Shown piece by piece: positions 41,427-50,254 of a DNA stretch of 64,000 nucleotides. The notes below the pieces were generated by a model. That model was not told the DNA's origin, made no database searches, and saw only the letters and a program-made list of their open reading frames with translations. How positions within the stretch are numbered: position 1 is the first letter of the stretch; every line of letters starts with the position of its first letter. The DNA lies in NCBI GenBank assembly GCA_964458415.1, contig CAYWIT010000002.1, forward strand, positions 1 to 64,000. The letters are read 5' to 3'. Source of the DNA: CAYWIT01 sp964458415 (GTDB lineage: Bacteria; Pseudomonadota; Alphaproteobacteria; Micavibrionales; UBA2020). Position numbers and translations under genes: made by a program.

Positions 41427-41951
41427 ATGTCGGGACAGTTCAAAAAATGGCTTTTGGATGATACGGCCGTTGCTGCGATCGAGGCTGGTTTTCTTTTTCC
41501 CGTTCTGGTGATTATCCTTTGCGGGATCGTCGATACGGGCATCGGGCTTATTACGAACCAGAAGGTGATTACCGCCAGCCAGACGATTTCTGATTTGCTG
41601 ACGCGGCAGGAAACGGTATCCGACGCAGATATCAGCGATGCTATTGTCGCCGGACAGCTTTCCCTGCAGCCTTACGATACAACGACGATGGGCGCGGATA
41701 TCGTCGGGATCGAGTTTATTGGCACGTCGCTGACGCCGACAGTGACCTGGCGCGAAACATTCAATATGACGGCGAACGATAGCGTGCTGACAGGCGCGGA
41801 AGGGTTGGGTCTGGAAAATGAGGGGTTGGTTGCGGTGACCGTGCGCTATACCTATACGCCTTATTTCTCGGGCCTTCTGGCCGGGGATATCCAGATGGAG
41901 GAAGTCTCCTATGCCCGTGGCCGCCGCAGTCTGGTTATTACCAAAGTGTAA
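41427..41951 (+). CDS. TadE/TadF-like pilus assembly protein
   Basis: The 174-residue protein starts with a pseudopilin-like segment, DDTAVAAIEAGFLFPVLVII, with the conserved Glu, followed by one membrane helix and an exported domain (VTVRYTYTPYFSGLLAGD). The residue before AVAAIE is Thr, not Gly, so processing by the prepilin peptidase is uncertain. The YTP segment is typical of TadE-type proteins. It is encoded between the first TadE-like gene and the VWA TadG gene with only 3 and 12 bp gaps. Confidence 0.82.
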   Translation: MSGQFKKWLLDDTAVAAIEAGFLFPVLVIILCGIVDTGIGLITNQKVITASQTISDLLTRQETVSDADISDAIVAGQLSLQPYDTTTMGADIVGIEFIGTSLTPTVTWRETFNMTANDSVLTGAEGLGLENEGLVAVTVRYTYTPYFSGLLAGDIQMEEVSYARGRRSLVITKV

Positions 41952-41963
41952 GGAAAGAAAAAA

Positions 41964-43361
41964 ATGATCATGAGCAAATATTGCAGGGCCTTGAAGAAAA
42001 CTGTCCATTACATCGGGAACGAGTCCGGGGCGATTGCAATTCTTTTTGCGCTTTCCCTGCCGATGTTTATCGGCGCAGCCGGTATCGCAGTGGATCTGGC
42101 GCAGGCCTATAACGTCAAGAACAGGCTGGGAAATGCGCTGGACAAGGCAGCGCTGGCGGCGGCTAGTACCACCGGCACGGCGGAGGATGTCGAAGCGCAG
42201 GCGAAAAAATATTTTGATGCGAATTTTCCGGATGCCAAGCTGGGTACGCCGTATGATTTTGCGGCGACGGTCAGCGATGGCTTTGTCACCGTTTCCGCCA
42301 GTGCCCGCGTGGATACCACGTTCATGTCAATTCTGGGACAGGACTATATGAACGTTTATTCCGAAACCCAGGTTGTACGCGATCTGGCGGGGGTTGAAAT
42401 CGTGCTGGTGCTCGACGTGACCGGATCAATGGCGGGGAATAATATCACGGCGCTGAAAACGTCACTGTGTGCGGCGAGCGGAACAACCTGCACCGAGAAC
42501 AGCTTCATGAATATCATGTTTACCAAAATCAGCGATGTTGAATATCTGAGAATCGGAATCGTTCCTTTCTCCCAGTCCGTCAACGTGGGGCCTTATGGGT
42601 TGGGCGTGGACTTGACAGGTGCCCCCTATGAGACGGCTTTTGTCGACCGGCCCGCAACGGATGATCATGTGAGCCCGTCCTCGGATATTCAATATACAAC
42701 GACTTCCACCAGTCTGGATTGGTATGGCTGCATTCTGGAGCGGGCCTCTCCCGGAGACACGACGGATGAAACAACGCCGAACTGGGGAATGTATCGTTAT
42801 CCGAAAACCTGTACAAAATATAAAAATGGGAAATGCGTATCTTATAGCAATCCGAATAACGGCTGTACGGGGTCGATCGTGGTTCCATTGACAAATGACC
42901 AGCCCACGCTGGTCTCCTCTATCGCCAATCTGAAGACTGCGGGAAACACCTATGGCAACGTGGGCATGGTCTGGGGCTGGCATCTGATTTCGCCTGATTT
43001 CCCGTTTACGGAAGGAGTGGCCTATGATGATCCGGACTGGTCAAAGACGGTAATCATGATGACGGACGGGGATAATACGATTGCCAGCAAGTACTCTGTC
43101 TACGGAGATACGGCGGCGGCCGGTCTGACGGCAGATGATCTTGATGCAAAATTCGCCGAGACCTGTGAAAACATGAAGGCAAAGGGCATTACGCTTTACA
43201 CGATAACCTTCCAGTCGGGAATTTCGGACGCGACTCGGGAGATTTTCCGCGCCTGCGCTTCGGACGCCAGCAAGTATTATAACGCGCCAAGCAATGATGA
43301 TCTGGTCGCCGCCTTTGAAGAAATTGCGCATCAGCTGAGTCAGCTTCATATTATAAAATAA
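41964..43361 (+). CDS. tadG: TadG-like protein with von Willebrand factor A domain
   Basis: The 465-residue protein begins with the TadG N-terminus NESGAIAILFALSLPMFIGA, a membrane helix. A VWA domain follows from about residue 145, with the MIDAS motif VLDVTGSMAG (DxTxS) and IMMTDGDNT further on. Between them lies a Cys-containing insertion (WYGCILER, CTKYKNGKCVSYSNPNNGCTG, four more cysteines) that may form disulfides. TadG is needed for pilus assembly or anchoring in the envelope. A terminator follows the gene. Confidence 0.88.
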   Translation: MIMSKYCRALKKTVHYIGNESGAIAILFALSLPMFIGAAGIAVDLAQAYNVKNRLGNALDKAALAAASTTGTAEDVEAQAKKYFDANFPDAKLGTPYDFAATVSDGFVTVSASARVDTTFMSILGQDYMNVYSETQVVRDLAGVEIVLVLDVTGSMAGNNITALKTSLCAASGTTCTENSFMNIMFTKISDVEYLRIGIVPFSQSVNVGPYGLGVDLTGAPYETAFVDRPATDDHVSPSSDIQYTTTSTSLDWYGCILERASPGDTTDETTPNWGMYRYPKTCTKYKNGKCVSYSNPNNGCTGSIVVPLTNDQPTLVSSIANLKTAGNTYGNVGMVWGWHLISPDFPFTEGVAYDDPDWSKTVIMMTDGDNTIASKYSVYGDTAAAGLTADDLDAKFAETCENMKAKGITLYTITFQSGISDATREIFRACASDASKYYNAPSNDDLVAAFEEIAHQLSQLHIIK

Positions 43362-43379
43362 TTTTTTTGGTCCGGATAA

Positions 43380-43412
43380 AAAGAGGCTGAAGGGATCCTT
43401 CAGCCTCTTTCT
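43380..43412 (+). terminator. Rho-independent terminator after tadG
   Basis: AAGAGGCTGAAGG and CCTTCAGCCTCTT form a long perfect stem around GAT, followed by TTCTTTTGTTTT. It separates the tadEFG-like genes from the flp operon. Confidence 0.9.
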
Positions 43413-43611
43413 TTTGTTTTCAGTCCTATGCAGGAGGAAAGGAAAAGTTTTACTTAAATAAACAGAGAAATATAACAAATAAAGCTTACGAATATTCAAA
43501 AATTAACCATATCACCATAAACAATTCACGAAACCTTAACCATCTAGGCATAAGATTAAATTATGAGGTTTGGGAAAACCGCTTATTCGTAAAACAAAAA
43601 TGGAGGGTAAT

Positions 43612-43797
43612 ATGCTGTTGAAACTTTGGGCAAAAAAAGAAGCTTTCGTTCGTTCCGATGATGGTGCTACGGCGATTGAATACGGCCTGATTGCGGCTGG
43701 TATTGCGGTGGCGATCAGTGTGGTCGTGTTCACATTCGGTGATACTCTGACGGCAATGTTCACGGACATGGATACAAAGGTCGGCGCGCGGTTGTAA
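43612..43797 (+). CDS. flp: Flp/Fap pilin
   Basis: The 61-residue prepilin has a short leader and the Flp signature RSDDGATAIEYGLIAAGIAV: cleavage is expected after the Gly (DDG/ATAIEY), and the E and Y of IEYGLIAA are the Flp motif. The rest is one hydrophobic helix and a short tail (FTDMDTKVGARL). It forms the Tad pilus filament. GGAGG at 43602-43606 fixes the start at 43612. A terminator right behind it allows strong separate expression of the pilin. Confidence 0.95.
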   Translation: MLLKLWAKKEAFVRSDDGATAIEYGLIAAGIAVAISVVVFTFGDTLTAMFTDMDTKVGARL

Positions 43798-43841
43798 TAC
43801 GGCGCCTGACTGCCGGCAGATGGCCGGTGGCTGAAATGAAA

Positions 43842-43878
43842 GGCCCGCCCCTTGAAAAAGGGCGGGTTCTTTCTTTTT
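43842..43878 (+). terminator. Rho-independent terminator after flp
   Basis: CCCGCCC (43844-43850) pairs with GGGCGGG (43860-43866), followed by TTCTTTCTTTTT. Partial read-through would feed cpaA and the downstream genes. Confidence 0.88.
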
Positions 43879-43894
43879 ATGGGGATGGTCTTTT

Positions 43895-44419
43895 ATGCTT
43901 GTCGCTCTTCTCGTCATCATTGTTTTTATAATCACTTTGGCCAGTTGCGTATCTGACGTCAGGTCGTTACGGATTCCGAATAGTCATTCTCTGGTCATTC
44001 TGGTTTCGTTTATAGTGGCCTATGCCTTGTCTCCAGAGAGCTTTGGAGCCTGGTGGGAACATCTGGGGGCGGGCGCCGGAATGTTCGTAATTACATATCT
44101 TATGTTCGTGGCGGGGATGCTGGGCGGTGGAGATTCCAAACTGGGAACGGTTCTGGCGCTTTGGGTCGGGCTTAAAGGATTGATGCTTTATGTTTTCTAT
44201 ATGGCTGTGGTTGGCGGATTTGTCGGGATTGCTTCTCTGGTGATCAAAAAAAAGAAGCCGTTCAAAAATCCATTGCCGGGCAGCTGGGTGGCGCAGGTGC
44301 AGGAAGGCCGGAATGCGGTTCCTTATGGAATCGCGATTGTCGCCGGAGCTTGGCTTGCGCTTTTCCATACAGGTTTTTTATATCATCAGATGGATGAGCT
44401 AATTAAAATAATTCATTAG
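43895..44419 (+). CDS. cpaA: Prepilin peptidase CpaA (A24 family, TadV type)
   Basis: The 174-residue inner-membrane aspartic protease cleaves the Flp prepilin. The two catalytic aspartates are in ASCVSDVRSLRIPN (about D22) and MLGGGDSKLG (about D78, the GxGD motif). About six hydrophobic segments are present, and the methylase domain of PilD is absent, as normal for TadV/CpaA. It lies 98 bp after flp. Confidence 0.92.
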   Translation: MLVALLVIIVFIITLASCVSDVRSLRIPNSHSLVILVSFIVAYALSPESFGAWWEHLGAGAGMFVITYLMFVAGMLGGGDSKLGTVLALWVGLKGLMLYVFYMAVVGGFVGIASLVIKKKKPFKNPLPGSWVAQVQEGRNAVPYGIAIVAGAWLALFHTGFLYHQMDELIKIIH

Positions 44420-44498
44420 GAATCAACAATTTTCTTGCCACAACGGCACTGTTTCATGCAAGAATGAAGCAGTGGGTTTTGACTGGGGAGTCATCTCT

Positions 44499-45383
44499 AT
44501 GAATAAAAGTGTTTTGGCGATCATGGGCGGTGCGGTCATCATGGCAATCATTGTTGCGATGATCGTGCAGTCGAAACTGTCACCTAAAGCGGATGCGACA
44601 GGCGAGATTCCTTCCGTTGAAATTCTTGTCGCAAGTAAAAAGCTTTTGATCGGCGAAGCGATCAAGCCGGAAGACGTACGCTGGCAAGCCTGGCCGGAAA
44701 GCGCCATCTTCAAGGGCGTGATCAGGAGATCCGAGCAGATTGATGAAAAGGGACTTGCCGTTTATAACACACCGCTGCGCCGGGCGATAGAATCCGGCGA
44801 GCCGGTGACGATGCAGTCGGTCATTGCGGACGTCAAGGGCGGAAACAGTTTTCTGGCCGCTTCGCTGGATTCCGGGATGCGCGCTGTCGGTGTCGCCGTC
44901 AAGGCGAATACCTCGGCAGGGGGATTTCTTTCGCCCGGAGATCATGTCGATGTGGTGCTGTCCTATGCGGCAAGGTTGAAGAGCGATGCGGATAAAGTTG
45001 CCGGGAACATTGTCCAGCGCTATGCCACCCAGACCGTTCTCAGCAATGTCCGGGTGATGGCTGTGGATCAGAGCGCCAAGGGAGATGAGGCCGTGGAAGC
45101 CAAAATTGCGAAAACGGTGACCCTTGAAGTAACAAAAGAAGGGGCGGAAATTCTGGCGCTGGCCGAAAGCATGGGGGATATTTCTCTGGCGTTGCGGCGG
45201 CTGGGGGAACAGGACCGGCCGGAAGACAAGGTCACGCCACTGGTTACCGACGCGACGACCAGTCATGTGATCCGCAAGATTAATGCCCTGATGAACAAGG
45301 CAAAGACAACATCGAATACGGTCAGGGTTTATAGTGGCGTCACAGTTCACAATGTGCCGGTTCGCGCGCTGACGCAGCCGTAA
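44499..45383 (+). CDS. cpaB: Flp pilus assembly protein CpaB (RcpC)
   Basis: The 294-residue protein has an N-terminal membrane helix (VLAIMGGAVIMAIIVAMIV), a SAF-like domain (PSVEILVASKKLLIGEAIKP) and the conserved LSPGDHVDVVLSY-like segment, here FLSPGDHVDVVLSYA. CpaB is a periplasmic component linked to the secretin. The start at 44499 has GGGGAG nine bases before it; an upstream start at 44472 lacks this. cpaC follows after 11 bp. Confidence 0.92.
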   Translation: MNKSVLAIMGGAVIMAIIVAMIVQSKLSPKADATGEIPSVEILVASKKLLIGEAIKPEDVRWQAWPESAIFKGVIRRSEQIDEKGLAVYNTPLRRAIESGEPVTMQSVIADVKGGNSFLAASLDSGMRAVGVAVKANTSAGGFLSPGDHVDVVLSYAARLKSDADKVAGNIVQRYATQTVLSNVRVMAVDQSAKGDEAVEAKIAKTVTLEVTKEGAEILALAESMGDISLALRRLGEQDRPEDKVTPLVTDATTSHVIRKINALMNKAKTTSNTVRVYSGVTVHNVPVRALTQP

Positions 45384-45394
45384 GGAGCGGAAAG

Positions 45395-46843
45395 ATGCAG
45401 AAAAATAGGGGAAATATTATGAAGCAGGGCATGTCGAAACTTCCCGGTATTCTGGCCGTCATGCTGCTTATCCTTGGCTTGTCGTTGACGGCCGAGGGCG
45501 CCGCCAGCGGGCCGAACAAGACCGTCTATCTGACGGCAGGTAAGGCCGATACGGTTGATCTGGGCAAGACGGTGGCCGATGTGCTGGTGGCCAATCCGGC
45601 GATTGCGGATGTTGGTTCCCTGCGGGCTAATCGTCTTTATATTGTAGGGAAGACGGTTGGCGATACAAACGTTCTGGCTTTTGACGATGTCGGAAATCCT
45701 TTGGCGAATATCGCCGTGCATGTACGGGTGGATGAAAAGACCCTGCGGGACACGATGCGGGAGTTTTTCCCCGAGGAAGACGTGCAGATCAAAACCGTCA
45801 ACAGCAATGTCATTCTCAGCGGCTCTGTTTCAACGCCCGCCGTGGCCAGACAGGTGCGGGATCTGGCCAGCCGGTTTGTCGGGGGAGACCCGCAGACCCT
45901 TATGGATCTGATGACCGTTGGCGGCGAGCAGCAGGTGATGCTGAAGGTCAGGGTTGTGGAGGCCAAGCGCAGCGTGCTGCGTGAATATGGCTTTGAAACG
46001 GATTACAAGCCGGGCAGCACGGGCGGCACTTTGAATACGATCGCCGGCACGGGTCTTGCGGCTTTGACGCCATTTGCTTCCGGACAGATTTTCGTTGATG
46101 ATAATGGCAAATTCGGGCCGTTGAAAGTCGGCCTTTCCGCGTTGGAGCGCGAAGGTCTGGTGAATGTTCTGGCCGAACCTAATCTGACAGCGATTTCCGG
46201 TGAAACGGCCGGATTCCTGGCCGGTGGGGAGTTCCCGGTTCCGACCGGCACCGATCAGGATGGCAACATCACGATCGAATTCAAGCAATTCGGGGTTTCG
46301 CTCAATTTTACGCCGGTTGTCCTGTCGAAAGGGAATATCAGCCTTCATCTGTCCACCGAGGTTTCGACGTTGTCGCAGGAAGACGGCGTGACGCTGGTGG
46401 GAACCGATATTCCGGGTCTGGCCGTGCGGCGCGCCGAAACAACGGTTGAAATGGGCAGCGGCGGTACGATTATGATTGCCGGACTGATCAAGTCCGATAC
46501 GGCGGATTCAGTGAATGGCTTGCCGGGGATCAAGGATGTTCCGGTTTTGGGCAATTTGTTCAAGTCAAAATCTTTTCAGCGGAACGAGACGGAGCTGGTT
46601 ATTATCGTCACGCCTTATCTGGTCAAGCCTTATGCGCGGCCGGAAGCCGAGGTTGCTTCCTCTGAGGCTTCCGCGCTGAAGGTTTCTGCGGCAGCGGCGG
46701 CAGGCGGCGAAAGCGAAAAAAATCCGCAAGACGGCAACTCGCCGCTTTCGAAAAAGTTCTTTAACAACATGCAGACGGTCTATGGTGACAGGATGCAGGC
46801 CGCCGTAAGAACAAATAACGCCTATGGCTATATTGTGGATTGA
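45395..46843 (+). CDS. cpaC: Type II/IV-like secretin CpaC (RcpA)
   Basis: The 482-residue protein has a signal peptide (LPGILAVMLLILGLSLTAEG), a BON-like/N-terminal secretin domain (VTANPAI-type segment VLVANPAIADVGSLRANRLY), and the C-terminal secretin domain with VPVLGNLFKSKSFQRNETEL. It forms the outer-membrane pore for the Tad pilus. GGAG is located eight bases before the ATG at 45395. The tail beyond 420 is Ala/Ser-rich. Confidence 0.93.
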   Translation: MQKNRGNIMKQGMSKLPGILAVMLLILGLSLTAEGAASGPNKTVYLTAGKADTVDLGKTVADVLVANPAIADVGSLRANRLYIVGKTVGDTNVLAFDDVGNPLANIAVHVRVDEKTLRDTMREFFPEEDVQIKTVNSNVILSGSVSTPAVARQVRDLASRFVGGDPQTLMDLMTVGGEQQVMLKVRVVEAKRSVLREYGFETDYKPGSTGGTLNTIAGTGLAALTPFASGQIFVDDNGKFGPLKVGLSALEREGLVNVLAEPNLTAISGETAGFLAGGEFPVPTGTDQDGNITIEFKQFGVSLNFTPVVLSKGNISLHLSTEVSTLSQEDGVTLVGTDIPGLAVRRAETTVEMGSGGTIMIAGLIKSDTADSVNGLPGIKDVPVLGNLFKSKSFQRNETELVIIVTPYLVKPYARPEAEVASSEASALKVSAAAAAGGESEKNPQDGNSPLSKKFFNNMQTVYGDRMQAAVRTNNAYGYIVD

Positions 46844-46856
46844 AAGGATGCGTGCG

Positions 46857-47510
46857 ATGAAGGCAAAAGTGATGGTATCCGTGATGGGGGTTTTTGTTGC
46901 GGCCGGGCTCCTGTCCGGGTGTAACATGGCGACGCCCTCGCAGGTTAAAACGGGGCAGATCCAGATACGGCAGGGCCTTGTCACTGAAACGCTTGATGCC
47001 GCGCAACCGGAAAGCGGCCGCGTCGCGGCGATTGCAAAAAATTACCGGGAAAACGGCAACGGTCCTGTGCGCCTGACGCTTTCTTTCCTTTCCGGAGACC
47101 CGCGCTATCAGGTTGAATCGGAAACGCAGGCGCAGAAATACCGGCAGGATTTTGCAAAAAATGGCGTGGAAGATGTTAAAGTAGATTACGTGGCGGTCGC
47201 CGATGCGGTCTATGCCGGACGTGTTATCGTCGTTTACGAATCTCTGTCCGCATCTGCGCCAAAAGACTGTACGCCGATCACGGGGCGCGATGGCGGAGAA
47301 ACGATGGATGAGTCCGCGGCCTATGCTTTCGGCTGCGAAAGCAAATCGGCGCTGAGCCAGATGATCGTGGATCCGCGGGATTTGCTGGGAACATCCGGTG
47401 TGGAGGCGAGTTCCGCACGGCGGCAGGCTGCCGTCGTCGAGGGGCATGAGGCGGGCACGCCAAATCAGGCGTTCAGTAACGCGCTGAATGCAAGCTCACT
47501 GGGGCAATAA
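46857..47510 (+). CDS. cpaD: Pilus assembly lipoprotein CpaD
   Basis: The 217-residue protein starts MKAKVMVSVMGVFVAAGLLS followed by GCN, a lipoprotein signal (lipobox LLSGC). The rest has the CpaD features: LTLSFLSGDP-type segment, VYESLSASAPKDCTPITGR, and AYAFGCESKSALSQMIVDPR with the family-typical D-P-R-D/L segment. CpaD helps secretin localisation in the outer membrane. The start at 46857 has AAGG nine bases before it. cpaE follows after 1 bp. Confidence 0.9.
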   Translation: MKAKVMVSVMGVFVAAGLLSGCNMATPSQVKTGQIQIRQGLVTETLDAAQPESGRVAAIAKNYRENGNGPVRLTLSFLSGDPRYQVESETQAQKYRQDFAKNGVEDVKVDYVAVADAVYAGRVIVVYESLSASAPKDCTPITGRDGGETMDESAAYAFGCESKSALSQMIVDPRDLLGTSGVEASSARRQAAVVEGHEAGTPNQAFSNALNASSLGQ

Positions 47511-47511
47511 T

Positions 47512-48753
47512 ATGTCTGATGATATTACATCTGTTTTGCTTCCCGCAGCCCGTGTCGATATCTACGCGCTCGACGATGGCACGGCAGCGACAGCCGCACA
47601 GCTTTCCGGCGACTGGCGTTTTGCGCGTGTGGAAATCCGGGTGGTTCGCGCGGGAATAGAGGCGGCGATCGAGAGTTATGCGCAGGCGGCCTCGCCGGAA
47701 TTGATCATGATCGAGACAAACGATATCGGTGAAGGTTTTCTGCAGCTGCTTGGCGGGCTGGCGGGGGTCTGTGCCGAAGGAACCGATGCTGTCATTGTCG
47801 GGCCGACGAACGATGTGCACCTCTATCGCAATCTGGTCGGCATGGGCGTGAAGGACTATCTGGTGCGGCCGGTTTCCATGGAAGACATGGTAAACGTTAT
47901 CGCCAAGGCCCTGGTGGAAAAACGCGGACTGAGCGGTAGTCGTCTTGTAGCCGTTGCAGGCAGCAAGGGCGGGGTCGGCTGCACGTCCGTTTCGCAGCTT
48001 CTGGCTTGGGAAACCGCAGAGGTTCTCGGGCAAAAAACATTGCTGATGGATGTGGCGGGAAGCTCCGGCACTATCGGTATTTCCTATGGTCTCGAGCCGG
48101 TCACGAGTCTGACCGAGGCGGCGCGTGTTGGCGCGTCAGGATCGGAAGATGACATGAAGAGAATTCTTCAGGGTTCCGGAGAGCATCTTTCCCTGCTTGT
48201 CTGCGGAAGCGAGCCGATCATGACTGACAGTCCGGACCCGGACAGCATCGAGGCGCTTGTGAACCGCCTGATGCAAAAATTTCCGGTGGTGGTGGTGGAT
48301 ACGTCAGGCGCCGCGCCGGCTGTGCAAAAAAGGATTTTGTCGCGCGCGACCCATGTTGTGATGGTAACGACGCCGCTTTTGCCGGCATTGCGCAATTGCC
48401 GGACGCTGCTGGGGGAAATAAAATCCCTGCGCCACGGGATCAAGGACGTTGATCTGGTGATTAACATGCAGGGACTGGCCGGGGCCGATGAAGTCCCTGC
48501 GGGGGACATTAAAACAGCGCTTGAACTGGAAGCGGCGGCGCGGATTCCTTATAATGCCAAAATATTTACAGCCAGTGAAACCAGCGGCAAGCCTGTCGGC
48601 GCGAACAAACTGGCACAGGAAATCCTGAAGGGGCTGGCGGGGGTCGCCGCCCGCTCTGCCGGAACAGAAGCGAGAAATGTGGAAATTTCTGCAAAAAATG
48701 ACGGACCGCTCTCTTTCCTGAAGGGGCTTGGCGGGAAATCGAAAAACAAATGA
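47512..48753 (+). CDS. cpaE: Pilus localisation ATPase CpaE (TadZ)
   Basis: The 413-residue protein has an N-terminal receiver-like domain without an obvious phosphorylation pocket, followed by a ParA/MinD-type ATPase with deviant Walker A AVAGSKGGVGCTSVSQLLAW (about residues 144-163). The second DTSGAAPAVQ segment is the Walker B-like region. CpaE/TadZ sets the polar site of the pilus. An ATG at 47488 inside cpaD is less likely than 47512. Confidence 0.92.
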   Translation: MSDDITSVLLPAARVDIYALDDGTAATAAQLSGDWRFARVEIRVVRAGIEAAIESYAQAASPELIMIETNDIGEGFLQLLGGLAGVCAEGTDAVIVGPTNDVHLYRNLVGMGVKDYLVRPVSMEDMVNVIAKALVEKRGLSGSRLVAVAGSKGGVGCTSVSQLLAWETAEVLGQKTLLMDVAGSSGTIGISYGLEPVTSLTEAARVGASGSEDDMKRILQGSGEHLSLLVCGSEPIMTDSPDPDSIEALVNRLMQKFPVVVVDTSGAAPAVQKRILSRATHVVMVTTPLLPALRNCRTLLGEIKSLRHGIKDVDLVINMQGLAGADEVPAGDIKTALELEAAARIPYNAKIFTASETSGKPVGANKLAQEILKGLAGVAARSAGTEARNVEISAKNDGPLSFLKGLGGKSKNK

Positions 48754-48769
48754 GGGGTTTGCAGTAAAA

Positions 48770-50254
48770 ATGTTTGGCAAACGCTCCGATACACCGCCTT
48801 CCGGAACGGTGGCGCCCAAGCCGCCGGAAGTATCGACGCCCGCCCCATCGGCGGAGCCTGTAACACCATCGGCAACAACGGCTGCGGCTGCGGAAACGCC
48901 GAAGCCCGCAATGGCAAAGCCGGCGGCCGGAGAAGCCCCGAAGCATCAGGAAGCCGAGATCGAAACGCCGAAGCCGCAGGCCAATCCGCGCATGGAGAGG
49001 GCGCGCAAGAGGATATGGACGGATCTGCGCGACGGGATTGACCTTAAATCCCTGTCACGCATGGATGCTGAGGCCGCACGGGCGGAAATTCTTTCCGCCG
49101 TTCAGGAAATCGGGCAATTCCGCGGGCTGGACGTGACGCCGGCAGAATTGGCGCAGGTAGCTAAGGAGGCGGCTGACGACATGCTGGGTTTTGGCCCGCT
49201 GGAGGAGCTGCTGGCGATGGACGGCATTGCCGATATCATGATTAACGGGCCCAAGACGATTTATATCGAGTTGAAGGGAAAAATCCAGCGCGCCACGATA
49301 GAATTCCGCGATAACCAGCATTTGCTGACGATTTGCCAGCGGATCGTCGGCGTTATTGGCCGCCGTGTCGATGAATCCAGCCCGATTTGTGATGCGCGCC
49401 TGCCGGATGGCTCGCGTGTCAACGTGATTATCCCGCCGCTGGCGATTGACGGCTGCTGCATGACCATTCGTAAGTTTGCCAAGGAAAAACTGACGCTGGA
49501 GAAGCTCGTCGATTTCAAGGCCATGACGCCGAACTGCGCCGAGATGATCAAGATTGTGGGGGCCTGCCGGGCCAACGTGCTGGTCTCCGGTGGTACGGGT
49601 TCCGGTAAAACAACGATGCTGAACTGCCTGACACGCTATATGAATGCTGGAGAACGCATTATTACCTGCGAGGATGCGGCCGAGCTTCAGTTACAGCAGC
49701 CGCACGTCGTTCGTCTCGAGACCCGCCCCCCCAATCTGGAAGGCGTGGGCGAGGTCAAAATGCGTGACCTGATCAAAAACTGCCTGCGAATGCGTCCCGA
49801 CCGTATTATTGTCGGTGAGGTGCGCGGACCGGAGGCTTTCGACCTGTTGCAGGCGATGAATACCGGCCATGACGGATCAATGGGCACCGTTCACGCCAAC
49901 AATCCGCGCGAGGCCTTGACAAGGATGGAGAATATGATCGCCATGGGCGGCCTTAACCTGCCGACTGCCGCTGTGCGCGAACAGATCGCCTCCGCTGTGA
50001 ATGTGATCATTCAGGTGCAGCGTCTCCGGGACGGATCGCGGAAAGTGACGCATGTCAGCGAAATCACCGGGATGGAGGGCGAGGTCGTCACCATGCAGGA
50101 CCTTTTCCGTTTTGAATACGAGGGCGAAGATGAGTTCGGCAGGATTATCGGCAAGCAGAAATCCTCGGGCCTGCGCCCCATTGTCTATGAACGTGCGCGT
50201 ATGTTCGGGTTGGAAAAAAAATTGCTGGATGTGATGTCCGAGGCTTATGCATGA
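48770..50254 (+). CDS. cpaF: Pilus assembly ATPase CpaF (TadA)
   Basis: The 494-residue secretion ATPase has Walker A VSGGTGSGKTTMLNCL (about 274-289), a Walker B region RPDRIIVGEVRGPEAFDLL, and HDGSMGTVHANNPREAL (His box). The first 75 residues are a Pro/Ala/Glu-rich disordered region. It powers both extension and retraction of the Tad pilus from the cytosol. The ATG at 48770 follows GAGGGG at some distance. The stop overlaps tadB by 4 bp (ATGA). Confidence 0.95.
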   Translation: MFGKRSDTPPSGTVAPKPPEVSTPAPSAEPVTPSATTAAAAETPKPAMAKPAAGEAPKHQEAEIETPKPQANPRMERARKRIWTDLRDGIDLKSLSRMDAEAARAEILSAVQEIGQFRGLDVTPAELAQVAKEAADDMLGFGPLEELLAMDGIADIMINGPKTIYIELKGKIQRATIEFRDNQHLLTICQRIVGVIGRRVDESSPICDARLPDGSRVNVIIPPLAIDGCCMTIRKFAKEKLTLEKLVDFKAMTPNCAEMIKIVGACRANVLVSGGTGSGKTTMLNCLTRYMNAGERIITCEDAAELQLQQPHVVRLETRPPNLEGVGEVKMRDLIKNCLRMRPDRIIVGEVRGPEAFDLLQAMNTGHDGSMGTVHANNPREALTRMENMIAMGGLNLPTAAVREQIASAVNVIIQVQRLRDGSRKVTHVSEITGMEGEVVTMQDLFRFEYEGEDEFGRIIGKQKSSGLRPIVYERARMFGLEKKLLDVMSEAYA

